Part shown: in pieces, positions 42,401 through 52,037 of the stretch
Position numbering within the stretch: the first letter of the stretch is position 1
How the letters are laid out: each line of letters opens with the position of its first letter
Origin: a bacterium F11
GTDB lineage: Bacteria > Elusimicrobiota > Elusimicrobia > F11
DNA: 58,778 nucleotides
Assembly: GCA_002176905.1 (NCBI GenBank)
Contig: MSYE01000248.1
Coordinates: forward strand, 1-58,778
Direction: 5' to 3'
Notes under the pieces: model-generated
Told to the model about the DNA's origin: nothing
Seen by the model: the letters and a program-made list of their open reading frames with translations, nothing else
Databases searched by the model: none
Position numbers and translations under genes: made by a program

Positions 42401-45400
42401 GGTGGCTTCTGCTGAGGTTTCAACTGGGGTTTTCTCATAATAGGTTCTGAACATAAGAACAACAGAAACAACAAAGAGAGCCGCAAAGGCCGCAATCGCA
42501 AACAGCACAATACCCGATAGACCCGCTGTGACTGCGACGAAAATCGAAAACCCTAGAGCAACTCCGCTCATACCTGAAAGGACCGTAAAAACAGCCAGCT
42601 CAACACTGTTTCGTTTTCCGTATTCAAAATCTCTTGCTTCATCCGAAGGTGGTGGGCTTGGGGCCTCCACTGTATCTTGCTCGGGTGTCTCTTCCCTTGT
42701 GGTTGAGGAGCTTCTCAATCTGGACCAAACAAAACTCGCAATACCCGCCAGAATAAAGAGAGGAATCGGTGCCGCCGCCCCTGCGATATGGGCCAGGTGG
42801 CTTGTGGTCATTCCTCCGCCATTGGCCAAATCCATAAGATAAGAAAGACCGAGATAGAAGAAAACAATGACGGGACTGTTCACACGAAAAGTAAGACTTA
42901 GTTGTTTCTTTAAAACGACTTGAAGAAGTTGTTGGGCCACAAGGGCGATCAAGAAGGGATTAATTCCAAAAACCATTAACACAACGGCCAAAAGGGAAAT
43001 CGGATGCTTTTCTTTGGCAAACAGAATACCATAGGCCATGAGCACCCCAAAAAGAGCGCCAGAAGCCCCCACAACAGAAGAACCCGGCATACCCAACATG
43101 GGATAGAGAGGATTCAACATGAGATGGGCCAATCCTCCCACAACCGCTGCCGTCATATATACAACAGAAAACTTAAATACGCCTAACCTTTTGGCAACCT
43201 TGGGACCGTAATATAAAAGGAAGAAGGAATTAAAACCAAAATGCTGGAGGCTTCCATGAGAGAAGGCATAAGTTGCCAACTGCCACAACTGGAAGTTGTC
43301 TGGATTGACAGCCAACGGAGAAATCTTGGGGGCGATATGAGCCCCTGTGTACCATTCAAATATATATATCGCCAAATTCACAACAAAGAGGAGTTTGATG
43401 GAGAGAGGGACTTGGACCAATTTGTCCCATAGGATATTTAAGGGGGGTGTTTGTGGATTATAAGCTTGTTGCTGAGCGGATGCTCCTGTTGAATCTGATC
43501 CTGGGCTGTCTCTGGCGGCAACAGGCGCCATGAAAGCCACAGCAGAGGTGCCGGCAGCTCCCATGATGAAGTTTTCCATCATCGGTCCAAAATCAAATCC
43601 GAAAGCATAAAGGGATACCGCAAAAAGAACCAAGGCGGTTCCGGCGATCGCTGCTGCCCCAGTATTCAATCGTGGGGATGCAGGAGGAGTCCCATCGGGA
43701 TCACCTGTTGTTGCTGCTGCCGCCGGATCATCTTCTTGAACCACATCTTCTTCCGCCACATCTTCCATTGCAACAGATCCATTGGCTCGATCGGTTTGTT
43801 GATCCCCTGTAGGGGTGCCATCCGTTGATGTTGCGTCTGTCGCCGTACTTTCCTCTTCACCTGTGGTGCTGGCCTGCGCTGCCTGGTTTGCGGCCTGCTG
43901 ACGAAGTTCCGCCATACGGCCGCTCCAACCACCGGGCATCCCCGGATCAGCTGGTGTTTGGGTTGTTGTTTCTGCTTCCGCTGCAGCTTGGGCCTGTCTT
44001 TCTGCTGGTGAGGGACGCGCTCGGTGTTGCCGAGTGACTCTTGGTTCACCCCGAAGGATGCGGGACCAATTTGAGGTAGGGAATCCATCTCTGATGACAA
44101 CATTTCCAAGACCTGGAGTGACATATCTGTTCCAGAATGTGTTAACTCTGGTGCGTCGGCTTGAACTTTGGAGTTCTCGCATTTCTCTAACAGCCTCTTC
44201 TGAGCCCGTCAGGGTGACGTTTCCATCCAATGTCTCGTAATATTCTTCCACGGCACGATAACAACGGTCGTACATCCTATCAATGGCATTGTAGAGACGA
44301 GCCCTTCTTTCTGCAGGAATATCCACGACCAAATCAGCCATTCCTACACGAAGTCGTTCAAAAGCCCTTGCTAAACTTGTTTCATCGGTGGCACTTCCAA
44401 TATCATAAAGGGTGTCTTCGGTCAGGGTAATGATTCGTTGGGCATCCTGAGAAAGTTGGAGAACATCATAAACGGTTCCCTGATCTGAGCCCGGCAAAAA
44501 GGCGTGTTGACCCAATACCCGTCCCAACATTTCGTTGTTATCAGCAAAACGTCGGCCATCCGACTCAACGTAGTACATCCCCACGTATTTTCCGCCCTGT
44601 AGTGAAAAGGCATCAAGGATGTCAGCAATTAAGGGATCGTTTCGGAATTTCAATAGCAATAGAACAAGCCGAAATCCTTGGGAATCTCCATCAAACTCTG
44701 GTTTCGCCGTCAATTTGTCCTGCTCGAGCCATCGCTTCACAATTGGTTTATTCAAATTAAACCATCGGACATCGGCCGGATCAGCCCCTTCGCCCATCAC
44801 AATGAAATTGAACAGCATCATACAGTCAAAATGCAATCCTTCATGGGACGCGATGACACCATCTTGAAACTCGGCGATGATCGCGGCAATCGCCATAAAA
44901 GCCGCCTCGGCCTCTGTTCGGTTATGAACCGGGATGTCCATGCCGAAACCGGGCACAATTCCTTTGGCCATCTCCGCCTTGATCTGCTGAATCCTCACGT
45001 GCATCTCATCATAAATTTCTCGGAATGATTCTCCTCGAGTGGGCGCCACAGAAGCTGTTTGCACAGAAGATGCAGAAGCATCTGGATCCACTGGAGCGGG
45101 CGCACCGGGTGCTGCGGAAACGGCTTGGCTTGTCTCTGCCGTTTGGGTATCCCCTGTTGCCGCCGGCGTATCGGCAGCCGCGCGTCCGTTTGTTTCGGCC
45201 ACGTTTGAAGGATCTGTTGTGGCGGGTTGACCTGCTTTTGCTGAATCTTGTGGTCCTTTAGCAGCTGCTTTCGACTTTGTTGCTTTACCATTTGTCTCAT
45301 GAGGAGCAGCCGTATCAACCTTCTTCGCCGTTGCACCGGATTTGTTGCTATCCGTTGCCTCCCCTGCAGCGTCAGCATCCGCGGTTGCCGTTGGATCTGT

Positions 45401-48400
45401 AACGGGTGCTTCCGGCTTTCTCTCAAGGCGTGGTTGTCCGATGGCTTCTCGAAAATCGTTTCGCAAATTCCAGGCAACGGCCAGAAGGCCTGATTCAACG
45501 GCATCGGCAAATTCTTGGGAGTCGGCATTGGAAACAACAACTTTCTCAAGGAAACCAATCAGATAATCCAGCTGCCGAATAATCATAGGATAGAGTTGAT
45601 TCGGATGAAGGGTTTGGCCAAGCATCTCAAAAAATCGAATGAAGAACATCCTTAGCGGGTCGAGAACAACCAGAAACGGACTTCCTGGAAACCGATACCG
45701 AAGGTCACCAATTGCACTTTCCAGCTCTCTTTGGGCGCGGACGGTTAACGGTTCATGCTCCGTCAGCGCTTGAAGACGACCCCGCACATCTCTGGCCTGT
45801 TCCAAATCAAATGTTTCGTCCTGCCCTTGCCCTTGAAGGGCGGCTTCGTTCCCAATCTCAGCATCCAGATCTTCGAGGAGACCTTCCACATAATCATCGT
45901 TGTAATCCGCCGGATCGGTATTCGCCACATCAAGAGGATCTCCCTCAATAAGGTCAGCCAATTCTTCTTCAATCTGTTGAAGTTGGGGTTCAAGAACGGA
46001 TCGTTCCTCCGCTGTCCATTCTGCGGCCGCATCAGCAGCTGCTTCTGCGGCATCCGCCTCGGCGGCACGGGTTGCGACAGGTTCATCCAAAATTCGTTGT
46101 CGGACACGGCGGGCCAGATTGACGGCTTCGTAACAGGGTCGATGCAATTCATCTGATTCGTTTTCCAAATCCAACGCCTCGATAAATGTGCCGAGCATAT
46201 CAATGAGCTCGTCCATATAAACCACGATAGAATCAAGTTCCTCTTGAGTCACAGGTTCGGTCGCGTCGAACATTTCAATGAGTCCAAGAACAGTATCGAC
46301 ATAGTCATCAAGTTGGTCCACATACGTTTCTGGATCTTCAAAATCTCTAACTTGATCTTCAACAAGAGGGATTGGTCTTTGGGTGTTTTGTGTGTAGGTC
46401 TGTGAATAGGCTGGTGAGCGAAGGGTGTTAAGACGGTCTTCTATGGAGAGCAGATCAGCGACGATGGCAGCTCTTGTAGCCTCTCGTTCTTGAGCATCTC
46501 TGGTTTCCTTAGCCCGGACATCAGTGACATCTTTCTGTCTTTGCTGGGCGGTTCTCCCTTGTTCAATATCACCACTTAGGCCATCCCGAAGATTTCTGGT
46601 TCGAGCAAGATATCGATCAAATTCTCCTGGAAGGTGACGTAACATAGAATATCCGGGATGGGTTCGATCATAAAAAGGATTTCCCGCATCCGTTTGATTT
46701 CCAAACAACCGCTCACGCGCTTCCGGGGTGTCGTATCTGTTCAATAAACCATTCAAATCATCTGAAACCCGTTCGTTTGCTCGCAACCGATCACCAGAGT
46801 GAACATCTCGATTCCCAAACAGACCACCTATCGTTGTCCGGGCCTCATCATTGAACCTTCTCAATGGATTGAGTTGTAGCTCAAGTCCTGTTCTACCCCA
46901 GTTATCACCATCATCCGAAACCTGGTTGATTAACCGATCCCAGGAATCACCATTTGTTCGTATTTGAGCCTGTCTTACGGCTCTTCTTCTTAAAGAAGGT
47001 TCGGAAAGAGCAATCCCGAGAGTCCCAACCCCAAAAAAGGAACCCAATACCCCCACCCAGCTGGGAGATGTTTCAAACAAAACAGGAAGACCCCAAAGAA
47101 CAGATAGAACTCCAAGTCCCGCGAAAGCAAAGAAAAGTACATATCGTAGTTCAGAAGAAACAGAAGCTCTTAACCTTGGTGTTAATAAATTCAGCCCTTC
47201 ATTTAGCTGTTGAAGCTGACGAAGCGTATTCGGTGTGACCCCATCCGGAGAAGGCGTTTGTCTTGGTCGTGTCAGTTCACCAATCACGGGAGCCACTGCC
47301 ATCATGCTGGCAAAAGAGTTGCGGTTTTCCATGGCTTTGGAGACCACCTCATCCGGTGCAAATTGGGCAATCAGGATCCCGACGATGGCTATTAACGAAG
47401 TTACGATAAGGGCCCATATCAAAATATGCAGGGCCCGACCCAATCGTCCTCTAAAAATTTGAAAGTCGCCTGCGGCAAAACGTACAAACAAATTAGGTGT
47501 CGCAACCACGCCATCGGCAACATCTCCCGACTCTGCAGCAAGTTGATCAACAGATTGATCTTCCGTTCTGGCGGTTTCGTTTTTGATGGCCGCTCGAAAA
47601 TCATCGCGTAGAGAACGCAGTGTTTGTAAGACACCAGAATCAAGAGCAATAGCAAAGGGACGCTCATTGGCCCTTCTTCTCAAGTCATTCTCTCTTTCAA
47701 GCTTGGGAATAAGTTGACCGTTAAGGAAGTTAAAAATTCGGGGATAGAGCTCAGAAGAAGGATCTTCGCTTCTCATATCACGAAAGAGAAAGGAGAGCTG
47801 TCTCCTTAAATCCGTAAGAGAATTGTCATGTAAATTACCGGAATAGGTCTGTTCAAGTCTTCTGAAGGCTTCTTGTAGCTCTCTTTCGGCCCGCACGGTC
47901 AAAGGCAAAGAAGCATTGTATTCTGATCGAAATTCGGCATGCAAGGCCCGGCATAGCTTTAACGGACCCGCTTCAACAGCCCTGGTAAAATCCGTTTCCT
48001 GCCCATTGTTCGCCCTTATCAAGAGACCAGAATTTCTTTCAAGGGACCTAATAAGACTCTCCAGGGACAAAATAATATCCAGATGGGTTTCGGATGGGGT
48101 GCCGTCTTTATTCAAAAAATGAAGAGCAATACTGCCAGCCCGTCTGAAATCGCTTAGGGTTTCTTTATGCTGATCTTCCGGGAATCGCCCCAAAAGAGTT
48201 TCATAGGCTGCCTGAAGTCCTCTTTCGGCGCGTACGGTTAAAGATTCCACATCGGAATCAACAGCGGTCGAGGACTCCGTTGTGGTTGATGCTGCTAGAG
48301 AGGCAAACACTATAGCAACCACTCCCGACATACTGGCATAAGTGGATGAAGTTCCTGCCTCGCCAACAAATTCCTCCCATGGGGTGAAACCTGTGGCCAA

Positions 48401-51400
48401 AGAAAGAATAACCACAATCGCTAGAACAACAATGATACCCAATAACGCAAAATGGAGGACTTTCCCCCAAGTTGATTTAAATATTTTGAATTCACCAAAG
48501 AGAAATCGGAGAGCCAGATTCATTTCGGATCTAATCGCTCTGTCTATTCTTTCTGCATCTGGACGACTAAGCGTTCTTGCCGACGAGCTACCATCCAATC
48601 TCTCAAGAACGGGCAAGACTGTTAATGGTCTCCCTTGTGAATCTGCCTCTAATTTTCCTAACACAGGCTGAGGCACGGGAGAAACCGACGCACTGGTTGC
48701 GTTTCGATCAATAATAATGAGATTCCTTATCCGTTGCCAACTAAAGCCTTCAGACGCAATCGCGAGAAAAACACCACCCAGCGCAGTAAAAAGCCAAGCC
48801 ATTACAACAAGGCCTGGCAGTGACTCTACAAGGGAATTTGAGGCTGTAGCACCAACGCCAGCTCCGCCTATACCGATAAATGCGGAGAATAAAGAAAGTC
48901 TTGAACCAGAAGAAGAAACACGATCTGTTGGACTGAGGCCGGGTCCTGCGGGGAGGGCCTCGATGATGGATTTCAACACCGCTGAAGTGTCATAGGCGGC
49001 CTCAAGGGTCTCACCCGGGAACATCCCTTGATTCTTGTAGTATTGAAGTCGTTTTCCAATTTCCACAATCCTCGCCACTTGAACCCTAGCTGGGAGATCT
49101 GACATGGTTTGCAGATAACTAACGATTTGTTCGATTTCCCCTGATTTTGCCTGATAATCCTTCTCCAAATCTCTTCGTAAAAGTTGGAACCGACCATACA
49201 TGGTCGCTTCTTGATCAGGGCTTCCCACCATCACATCAAAAATGGCACGGTCTTCCGCACCAAGTTCTTCAGTAAGAGACCTGACTTCTTGCTCTTTTTC
49301 CTTCAACTTTTCCATTAGTTCATCTAGGCCTTCAATTTTCAAATCACCGATTTTCAATTCCCATGCTCTAAAATCTATTCTTCTGAAGGTTATAGGAGTA
49401 GCCGCTCTAATCATCCTTAAAAGTCGATCGTAATCAAAAGTAGCAGCCACAAAAACAATTAGGCCAATCGCCAGGGGCCATCCAAAATTTGAAACAATAG
49501 GAGAATCAGCCGATACATTTAGGAAGGATGCGGCCATGTAGGTGGGTTGAGTGGGTTCAATGGGGGTTGAGAGAACAGGGGCAACGACGTTGGCGGCTTC
49601 GGATGTGGTTTGGATAAGGGCAATCCCATCTCCCATAGGAAAAGCTACAGCCGGGATGACTAATATAATAAGGAGGGAGGCCACCAAAACAGCGTTAGAC
49701 ACACCAATGGGTGATGTGGGGAGCCAATTTCTGCTGGATTCTTTTGCCGGCTCGATTTCTCCGACCGCCACCGTGAACTCACCCATATCAAATTCCGTGG
49801 CTTCAACCAGATCCGGGTCAAGGGCTTCGGTTGAGAGGGCTTCATCCACCCTTTGAGCGAGGGCGTTGTCTCCGACTTGAACGGCACCGGAGGGTTTTTC
49901 TTTATGATCAACATTGGCTCGGCTTCTTTGAAGGGGACGAATCACCGCCAGGACCATGGCTCTCAGCAAATTGCACACCCGCAATCGTTCCATGATGCTG
50001 GCGCGGGCCAAGGTTAGGAACAGGCGCTCTCCGCGGAAAAGTTGGTCAAGAGGAGTTTGGTTGGCGGATAAGAAATCCAATGAGGAAAGGCTTCCGCCCA
50101 CATCGGTGATTTTGGGGGAGACGGTTAAGACGGTTAAGTTGTGGCTTTTTAATTCCCGAACCAATCCTTGGCTGTGAAATCCTCCGGCAACAAGAATAGC
50201 GACATCTGTTGTGTCTTGATTGAGGTGGGTGGCCAATTTCCCGGCCATGGTTTTGTTTCGTTTGAGAGCCGCCCGGTAAAAATTTTCAAAGATGGTCCAT
50301 TGGGGGGTCATCTCAGCCAATTGCATGGGAAGGGTATGGCCCAATTTTTCAAATCGGGAACTTAAACCGTTGATCTTCTCTGTTCGGGTTTCGTATTCGT
50401 ACCATTCCTCTTCGGTGAGAACGTGCTCGGATAATTTTTGAAGCAGATGATAATCTTGGGTGAGGTAAGCAATCTCTTTTTGGCCGGTTGAGTTGAAAAG
50501 TTTGTTTTGAACCCGTTTTTCGTGTTCGCGGATTTCCGAGAAAAGGCCAGCGGGATCTATCCCTTCTGACTTCAACACATATTGAATGTAGAGTCCCATC
50601 TCAGGATAGGTTTTAAAATCAACACCATGGCGCCGAGCCAGTTTTTTGAGGTGTCCGTAATAGGCCGCATAACTCAATTTACCAGAACGGTATAAGGTGC
50701 TGAACTGAAGAAGGGTTTTGATCTCGGACTCGGTCATCTTTTTGACCAAAATATTTAGGATGGCCGCCCGCTCCCGTTCCACTTTTTTGAAATCAATGGA
50801 ACCTTCCAGAAGAGCGGCGGAGATGAGCTCTCTTAAATTTTGTCCGGTGGCCGGGACAATGGAATCCAGATAAAGGACGTAATCCGGAACACCCAAAGTT
50901 CCTTTCTCAAAATCGTTTAATTTGGTGTCATAAACAAAATGGGATTTTCCGTATTTCTCTCTCTTTAATTCCACCAAGGCGCGTTTAAATTCGTTTAAGG
51001 CTGACTTGGCCCTCTCTTTCAAAGGAACCGAATCTTGAAGGGCTTTGACGTTGGCGTCGTATTCGGCCTGGTCTTCGACTCCTGTTATTTTCATGGGGAG
51101 AGAGACCGGTCCTTCTTCTCCGTCTCCTTGGAATCCGATGACCGCAAATTCCGGACCACTTAGGATATTGGCTTTGAGAAAGGCTTCTCCGGCTTGTCTC
51201 AGTTCTTTTCTGAATGGAAATTCGTTATAAAGGGAGTAGTCGGCTTCTTCAATATCGGCCCCTTCCAACCCCACCAAGATATGTTCCTCCTTATTAATAG
51301 TAAGGGCACGGCCAATCTCATCGATCACACCAGCAATGTTCTTTTGGGCTTCAAAGTGAAGGTGAGCATCTTGGACTAAGAGGACTGTTTTGGATTTGGG

Positions 51401-51787
51401 ATTTTTGGAGAGATGAACTTCGTGGATGGTGGCATAAGGGGCAATGGCAACTTGCATCCAGTCTGGAACCCACTTCTTGGCCAGCTCGGCTTTTTTCTCT
51501 GTTTGGAGATCGTTTGAGATTCCTAGGTCGGTTAGGGCTTTTCCGCTGAAAGGGAGGGCCAAGCTCCCGTCCACTTTAGGGAGCGAGGCCACCAAATTCG
51601 AATGATCCTTTAGGGATTGTGCCGCTTCATAGGATTTCTTAATTTCTTCTCGTTGCTGGGCACGGCTTTGTCTCCTCTCTTCCCAAAAATTGGATTCTGC
51701 GGCATGTATCAATCCACTGTTCTGGATAGCAAAGAGAACCGTGATCACAACAACAGCAAGTTTTCGAAAAACTTTTTTGAAAACCAT
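39500..51787 (-). CDS. Giant 4,095-aa secreted/membrane protein with embedded rhomboid protease
   Basis: The start at 51787 has AAGGA five bases upstream and a signal peptide (KLAVVVITVLFAIQNSGLIHA). Residues ~130-560 form the ChaN/TIKI-like domain shared with the first giant (VQDAHLHFEAQKN with D140/H142; LEG E175; AGGFHSQG H538). Several membrane segments follow, two of them homologous (RFLFGEFKIFKSTWGKVLHF; RFAAGDFQIFRGRLGRALHI). Three ~110-aa helical repeats starting LTVRA and long Ala/Thr/Asp/Glu-rich linkers are also present. HEGLH is at 2315-2319. Residues ~2785-3010 are a rhomboid: HFGFN (H2849, N2853), GASGALFG (S2909) and AHIAGAA (H3000). More helices lie near the C-terminus, which ends in a soluble domain. 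The role of the whole is unknown. Confidence 0.92.
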   Translation of the reverse strand: MVFKKVFRKLAVVVITVLFAIQNSGLIHAAESNFWEERRQSRAQQREEIKKSYEAAQSLKDHSNLVASLPKVDGSLALPFSGKALTDLGISNDLQTEKKAELAKKWVPDWMQVAIAPYATIHEVHLSKNPKSKTVLLVQDAHLHFEAQKNIAGVIDEIGRALTINKEEHILVGLEGADIEEADYSLYNEFPFRKELRQAGEAFLKANILSGPEFAVIGFQGDGEEGPVSLPMKITGVEDQAEYDANVKALQDSVPLKERAKSALNEFKRALVELKREKYGKSHFVYDTKLNDFEKGTLGVPDYVLYLDSIVPATGQNLRELISAALLEGSIDFKKVERERAAILNILVKKMTESEIKTLLQFSTLYRSGKLSYAAYYGHLKKLARRHGVDFKTYPEMGLYIQYVLKSEGIDPAGLFSEIREHEKRVQNKLFNSTGQKEIAYLTQDYHLLQKLSEHVLTEEEWYEYETRTEKINGLSSRFEKLGHTLPMQLAEMTPQWTIFENFYRAALKRNKTMAGKLATHLNQDTTDVAILVAGGFHSQGLVRELKSHNLTVLTVSPKITDVGGSLSSLDFLSANQTPLDQLFRGERLFLTLARASIMERLRVCNLLRAMVLAVIRPLQRSRANVDHKEKPSGAVQVGDNALAQRVDEALSTEALDPDLVEATEFDMGEFTVAVGEIEPAKESSRNWLPTSPIGVSNAVLVASLLIILVIPAVAFPMGDGIALIQTTSEAANVVAPVLSTPIEPTQPTYMAASFLNVSADSPIVSNFGWPLAIGLIVFVAATFDYDRLLRMIRAATPITFRRIDFRAWELKIGDLKIEGLDELMEKLKEKEQEVRSLTEELGAEDRAIFDVMVGSPDQEATMYGRFQLLRRDLEKDYQAKSGEIEQIVSYLQTMSDLPARVQVARIVEIGKRLQYYKNQGMFPGETLEAAYDTSAVLKSIIEALPAGPGLSPTDRVSSSGSRLSLFSAFIGIGGAGVGATASNSLVESLPGLVVMAWLFTALGGVFLAIASEGFSWQRIRNLIIIDRNATSASVSPVPQPVLGKLEADSQGRPLTVLPVLERLDGSSSARTLSRPDAERIDRAIRSEMNLALRFLFGEFKIFKSTWGKVLHFALLGIIVVLAIVVILSLATGFTPWEEFVGEAGTSSTYASMSGVVAIVFASLAASTTTESSTAVDSDVESLTVRAERGLQAAYETLLGRFPEDQHKETLSDFRRAGSIALHFLNKDGTPSETHLDIILSLESLIRSLERNSGLLIRANNGQETDFTRAVEAGPLKLCRALHAEFRSEYNASLPLTVRAERELQEAFRRLEQTYSGNLHDNSLTDLRRQLSFLFRDMRSEDPSSELYPRIFNFLNGQLIPKLERENDLRRRANERPFAIALDSGVLQTLRSLRDDFRAAIKNETARTEDQSVDQLAAESGDVADGVVATPNLFVRFAAGDFQIFRGRLGRALHILIWALIVTSLIAIVGILIAQFAPDEVVSKAMENRNSFASMMAVAPVIGELTRPRQTPSPDGVTPNTLRQLQQLNEGLNLLTPRLRASVSSELRYVLFFAFAGLGVLSVLWGLPVLFETSPSWVGVLGSFFGVGTLGIALSEPSLRRRAVRQAQIRTNGDSWDRLINQVSDDGDNWGRTGLELQLNPLRRFNDEARTTIGGLFGNRDVHSGDRLRANERVSDDLNGLLNRYDTPEARERLFGNQTDAGNPFYDRTHPGYSMLRHLPGEFDRYLARTRNLRDGLSGDIEQGRTAQQRQKDVTDVRAKETRDAQEREATRAAIVADLLSIEDRLNTLRSPAYSQTYTQNTQRPIPLVEDQVRDFEDPETYVDQLDDYVDTVLGLIEMFDATEPVTQEELDSIVVYMDELIDMLGTFIEALDLENESDELHRPCYEAVNLARRVRQRILDEPVATRAAEADAAEAAADAAAEWTAEERSVLEPQLQQIEEELADLIEGDPLDVANTDPADYNDDYVEGLLEDLDAEIGNEAALQGQGQDETFDLEQARDVRGRLQALTEHEPLTVRAQRELESAIGDLRYRFPGSPFLVVLDPLRMFFIRFFEMLGQTLHPNQLYPMIIRQLDYLIGFLEKVVVSNADSQEFADAVESGLLAVAWNLRNDFREAIGQPRLERKPEAPVTDPTATADADAAGEATDSNKSGATAKKVDTAAPHETNGKATKSKAAAKGPQDSAKAGQPATTDPSNVAETNGRAAADTPAATGDTQTAETSQAVSAAPGAPAPVDPDASASSVQTASVAPTRGESFREIYDEMHVRIQQIKAEMAKGIVPGFGMDIPVHNRTEAEAAFMAIAAIIAEFQDGVIASHEGLHFDCMMLFNFIVMGEGADPADVRWFNLNKPIVKRWLEQDKLTAKPEFDGDSQGFRLVLLLLKFRNDPLIADILDAFSLQGGKYVGMYYVESDGRRFADNNEMLGRVLGQHAFLPGSDQGTVYDVLQLSQDAQRIITLTEDTLYDIGSATDETSLARAFERLRVGMADLVVDIPAERRARLYNAIDRMYDRCYRAVEEYYETLDGNVTLTGSEEAVREMRELQSSSRRTRVNTFWNRYVTPGLGNVVIRDGFPTSNWSRILRGEPRVTRQHRARPSPAERQAQAAAEAETTTQTPADPGMPGGWSGRMAELRQQAANQAAQASTTGEEESTATDATSTDGTPTGDQQTDRANGSVAMEDVAEEDVVQEDDPAAAATTGDPDGTPPASPRLNTGAAAIAGTALVLFAVSLYAFGFDFGPMMENFIMGAAGTSAVAFMAPVAARDSPGSDSTGASAQQQAYNPQTPPLNILWDKLVQVPLSIKLLFVVNLAIYIFEWYTGAHIAPKISPLAVNPDNFQLWQLATYAFSHGSLQHFGFNSFFLLYYGPKVAKRLGVFKFSVVYMTAAVVGGLAHLMLNPLYPMLGMPGSSVVGASGALFGVLMAYGILFAKEKHPISLLAVVLMVFGINPFLIALVAQQLLQVVLKKQLSLTFRVNSPVIVFFYLGLSYLMDLANGGGMTTSHLAHIAGAAAPIPLFILAGIASFVWSRLRSSSTTREETPEQDTVEAPSPPPSDEARDFEYGKRNSVELAVFTVLSGMSGVALGFSIFVAVTAGLSGIVLFAIAAFAALFVVSVVLMFRTYYEKTPVETSAEATADAAEAADATSTDAEPTEEQRAELEQRRAEVRARNDERVRRAALPRGFNRYGFHFDDIDSTQGEIVDGEPTVQLEPLSGNDGQRLSFLLALAAVLSEGTDRTNALLAAIQKDGYLSEFETELLLPILRGDEAVNTLELVIAKATDGVDADSREFTGRKRLAILFYIVRNPMAEDVRQLRYPQTDADILYVLDRVRLNLAADPAEPVDGIIQPSPTLLTVRQVLNLHAVEVPAVAATEAETTTAAASAETTETTSTATDETAESTPASADAAGTTTTGDPESGQPDETAERTSGAVDPSASETSTELDEQIERADMRLYYEGINQIEEALKGRAVKNQQEAIDLFNQYIRGRLFEFSQINFDELSDDALERVLANLDENLMDLAILFTGQDRHDGHFNDQALEFLGLLISQNLSEDGDITLLDRLVEITEKMGNDDQDWREKFIIEFKKAEIKFNPDAGITKLYTRHENGKPKTIVEVSHEGVQSRKAFRDTGELTTYSMSGDAEDRGTRRMAGAAAMVGFALLAAWSMLNGVPAIGPVELQTAAAGIGEGWELLAIPLLLLLGRLSGSLQKKWNSLSTSVKSRIATPFIESAVIIGFPLTVDLATSLLTIPVVLVLLGLTRLPLFGIDRRAAQLLHVLTAVVILVALVGSFHEAYYYFEGVNGAFGLPRTVFADLAPPAVLTGLGLLSSSDLTTQGRSRITPVTDQERAEVRGLLESVIVPVEPFLEDRFKSRGETRVLNFGLDMDFVPGATDRVTEGLKNYEEADPETRETTQEALRTATRVAEEKDGKMAFVDSDLTVYGEADVPQNTGFTLFDIEGGNFGMFVLGVRQAKNRRGRTRIVINGTKADFRRELAAANAEMREAVQTALKEAGNQVQLEFVRPRAKYNIGSTKIQSALRDILKRRWARNVTSFTIHTSRELEYDIDALNIGRAVPLATITEVFLPLKALNDVGTRMLLAVVSRKHA
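42740..43430 (-). other. Rhomboid protease domain within the giant protein
   Basis: The domain starts WDKLVQVPLSIKLLFVVNLA and has six or so helices. HFGFN in helix 2 (H2849, N2853) corresponds to the oxyanion-hole HxxxN. GASG in helix 4 carries the nucleophile S2909, and AHIAGAA in helix 6 carries H3000. All catalytic positions known for GlpG are present, so activity as an intramembrane serine protease is expected. The substrate is unknown. Confidence 0.93.
45412..45754 (-). repeat. Third LTVRA helical repeat in the giant protein
   Basis: It begins LTVRAQRELESAIGDLRYRF and ends NLRNDFREAIGQPRLERKPE, with the same spacing of motifs as the pair at 47565-48243. A long Thr/Ala/Lys-rich linker follows. 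Confidence 0.7.
47565..48243 (-). repeat. Two adjacent ~110-aa LTVRA helical repeats in the giant protein
   Basis: Unit one begins SLTVRAERGLQAAYETLLGR and unit two begins LTVRAERELQEAFRRLEQTY. Both end with a leucine-rich stretch and a LR-x-DFR-x-A type motif (ALHAEFRSEY; SLRDDFRAAI). A third unit is at 45412-45754. They are predicted helical and soluble. Confidence 0.7.
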
Positions 51788-51891
51788 AGAGATCCTTATT
51801 AATAACGAATATTGAGAGGAGTTAGGGTACAGGTCGCCCAAACAGAGCTCTTTACATCTATACCTATTGTAAAAATGTCAAATTAAGATTG

Positions 51892-51921
51892 CCTTAAGAT
51901 CTGGTAAAGTTTTGGTAACAA
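51892..51921 (-). promoter_or_regulatory. Upstream block shared by both giant genes (copy 2)
   Basis: It aligns without gaps to 23975-24004 at 24 of 30 bases. It lies 105 bp upstream of the start, compared with 34 bp for copy 1, so it is more likely an operator or promoter than a fixed-distance translation signal. Confidence 0.5.
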
Positions 51922-52037
51922 TTTTTGGCAGGTTTGTTGCTAGATTGGCATTTAACTCGATAAAACAATCCTAAAATCGAATTAAATACAAAATCAGATA
52001 TTAGAAATTCTTGGGGATTAAGAATTGGTGCTTAGGA

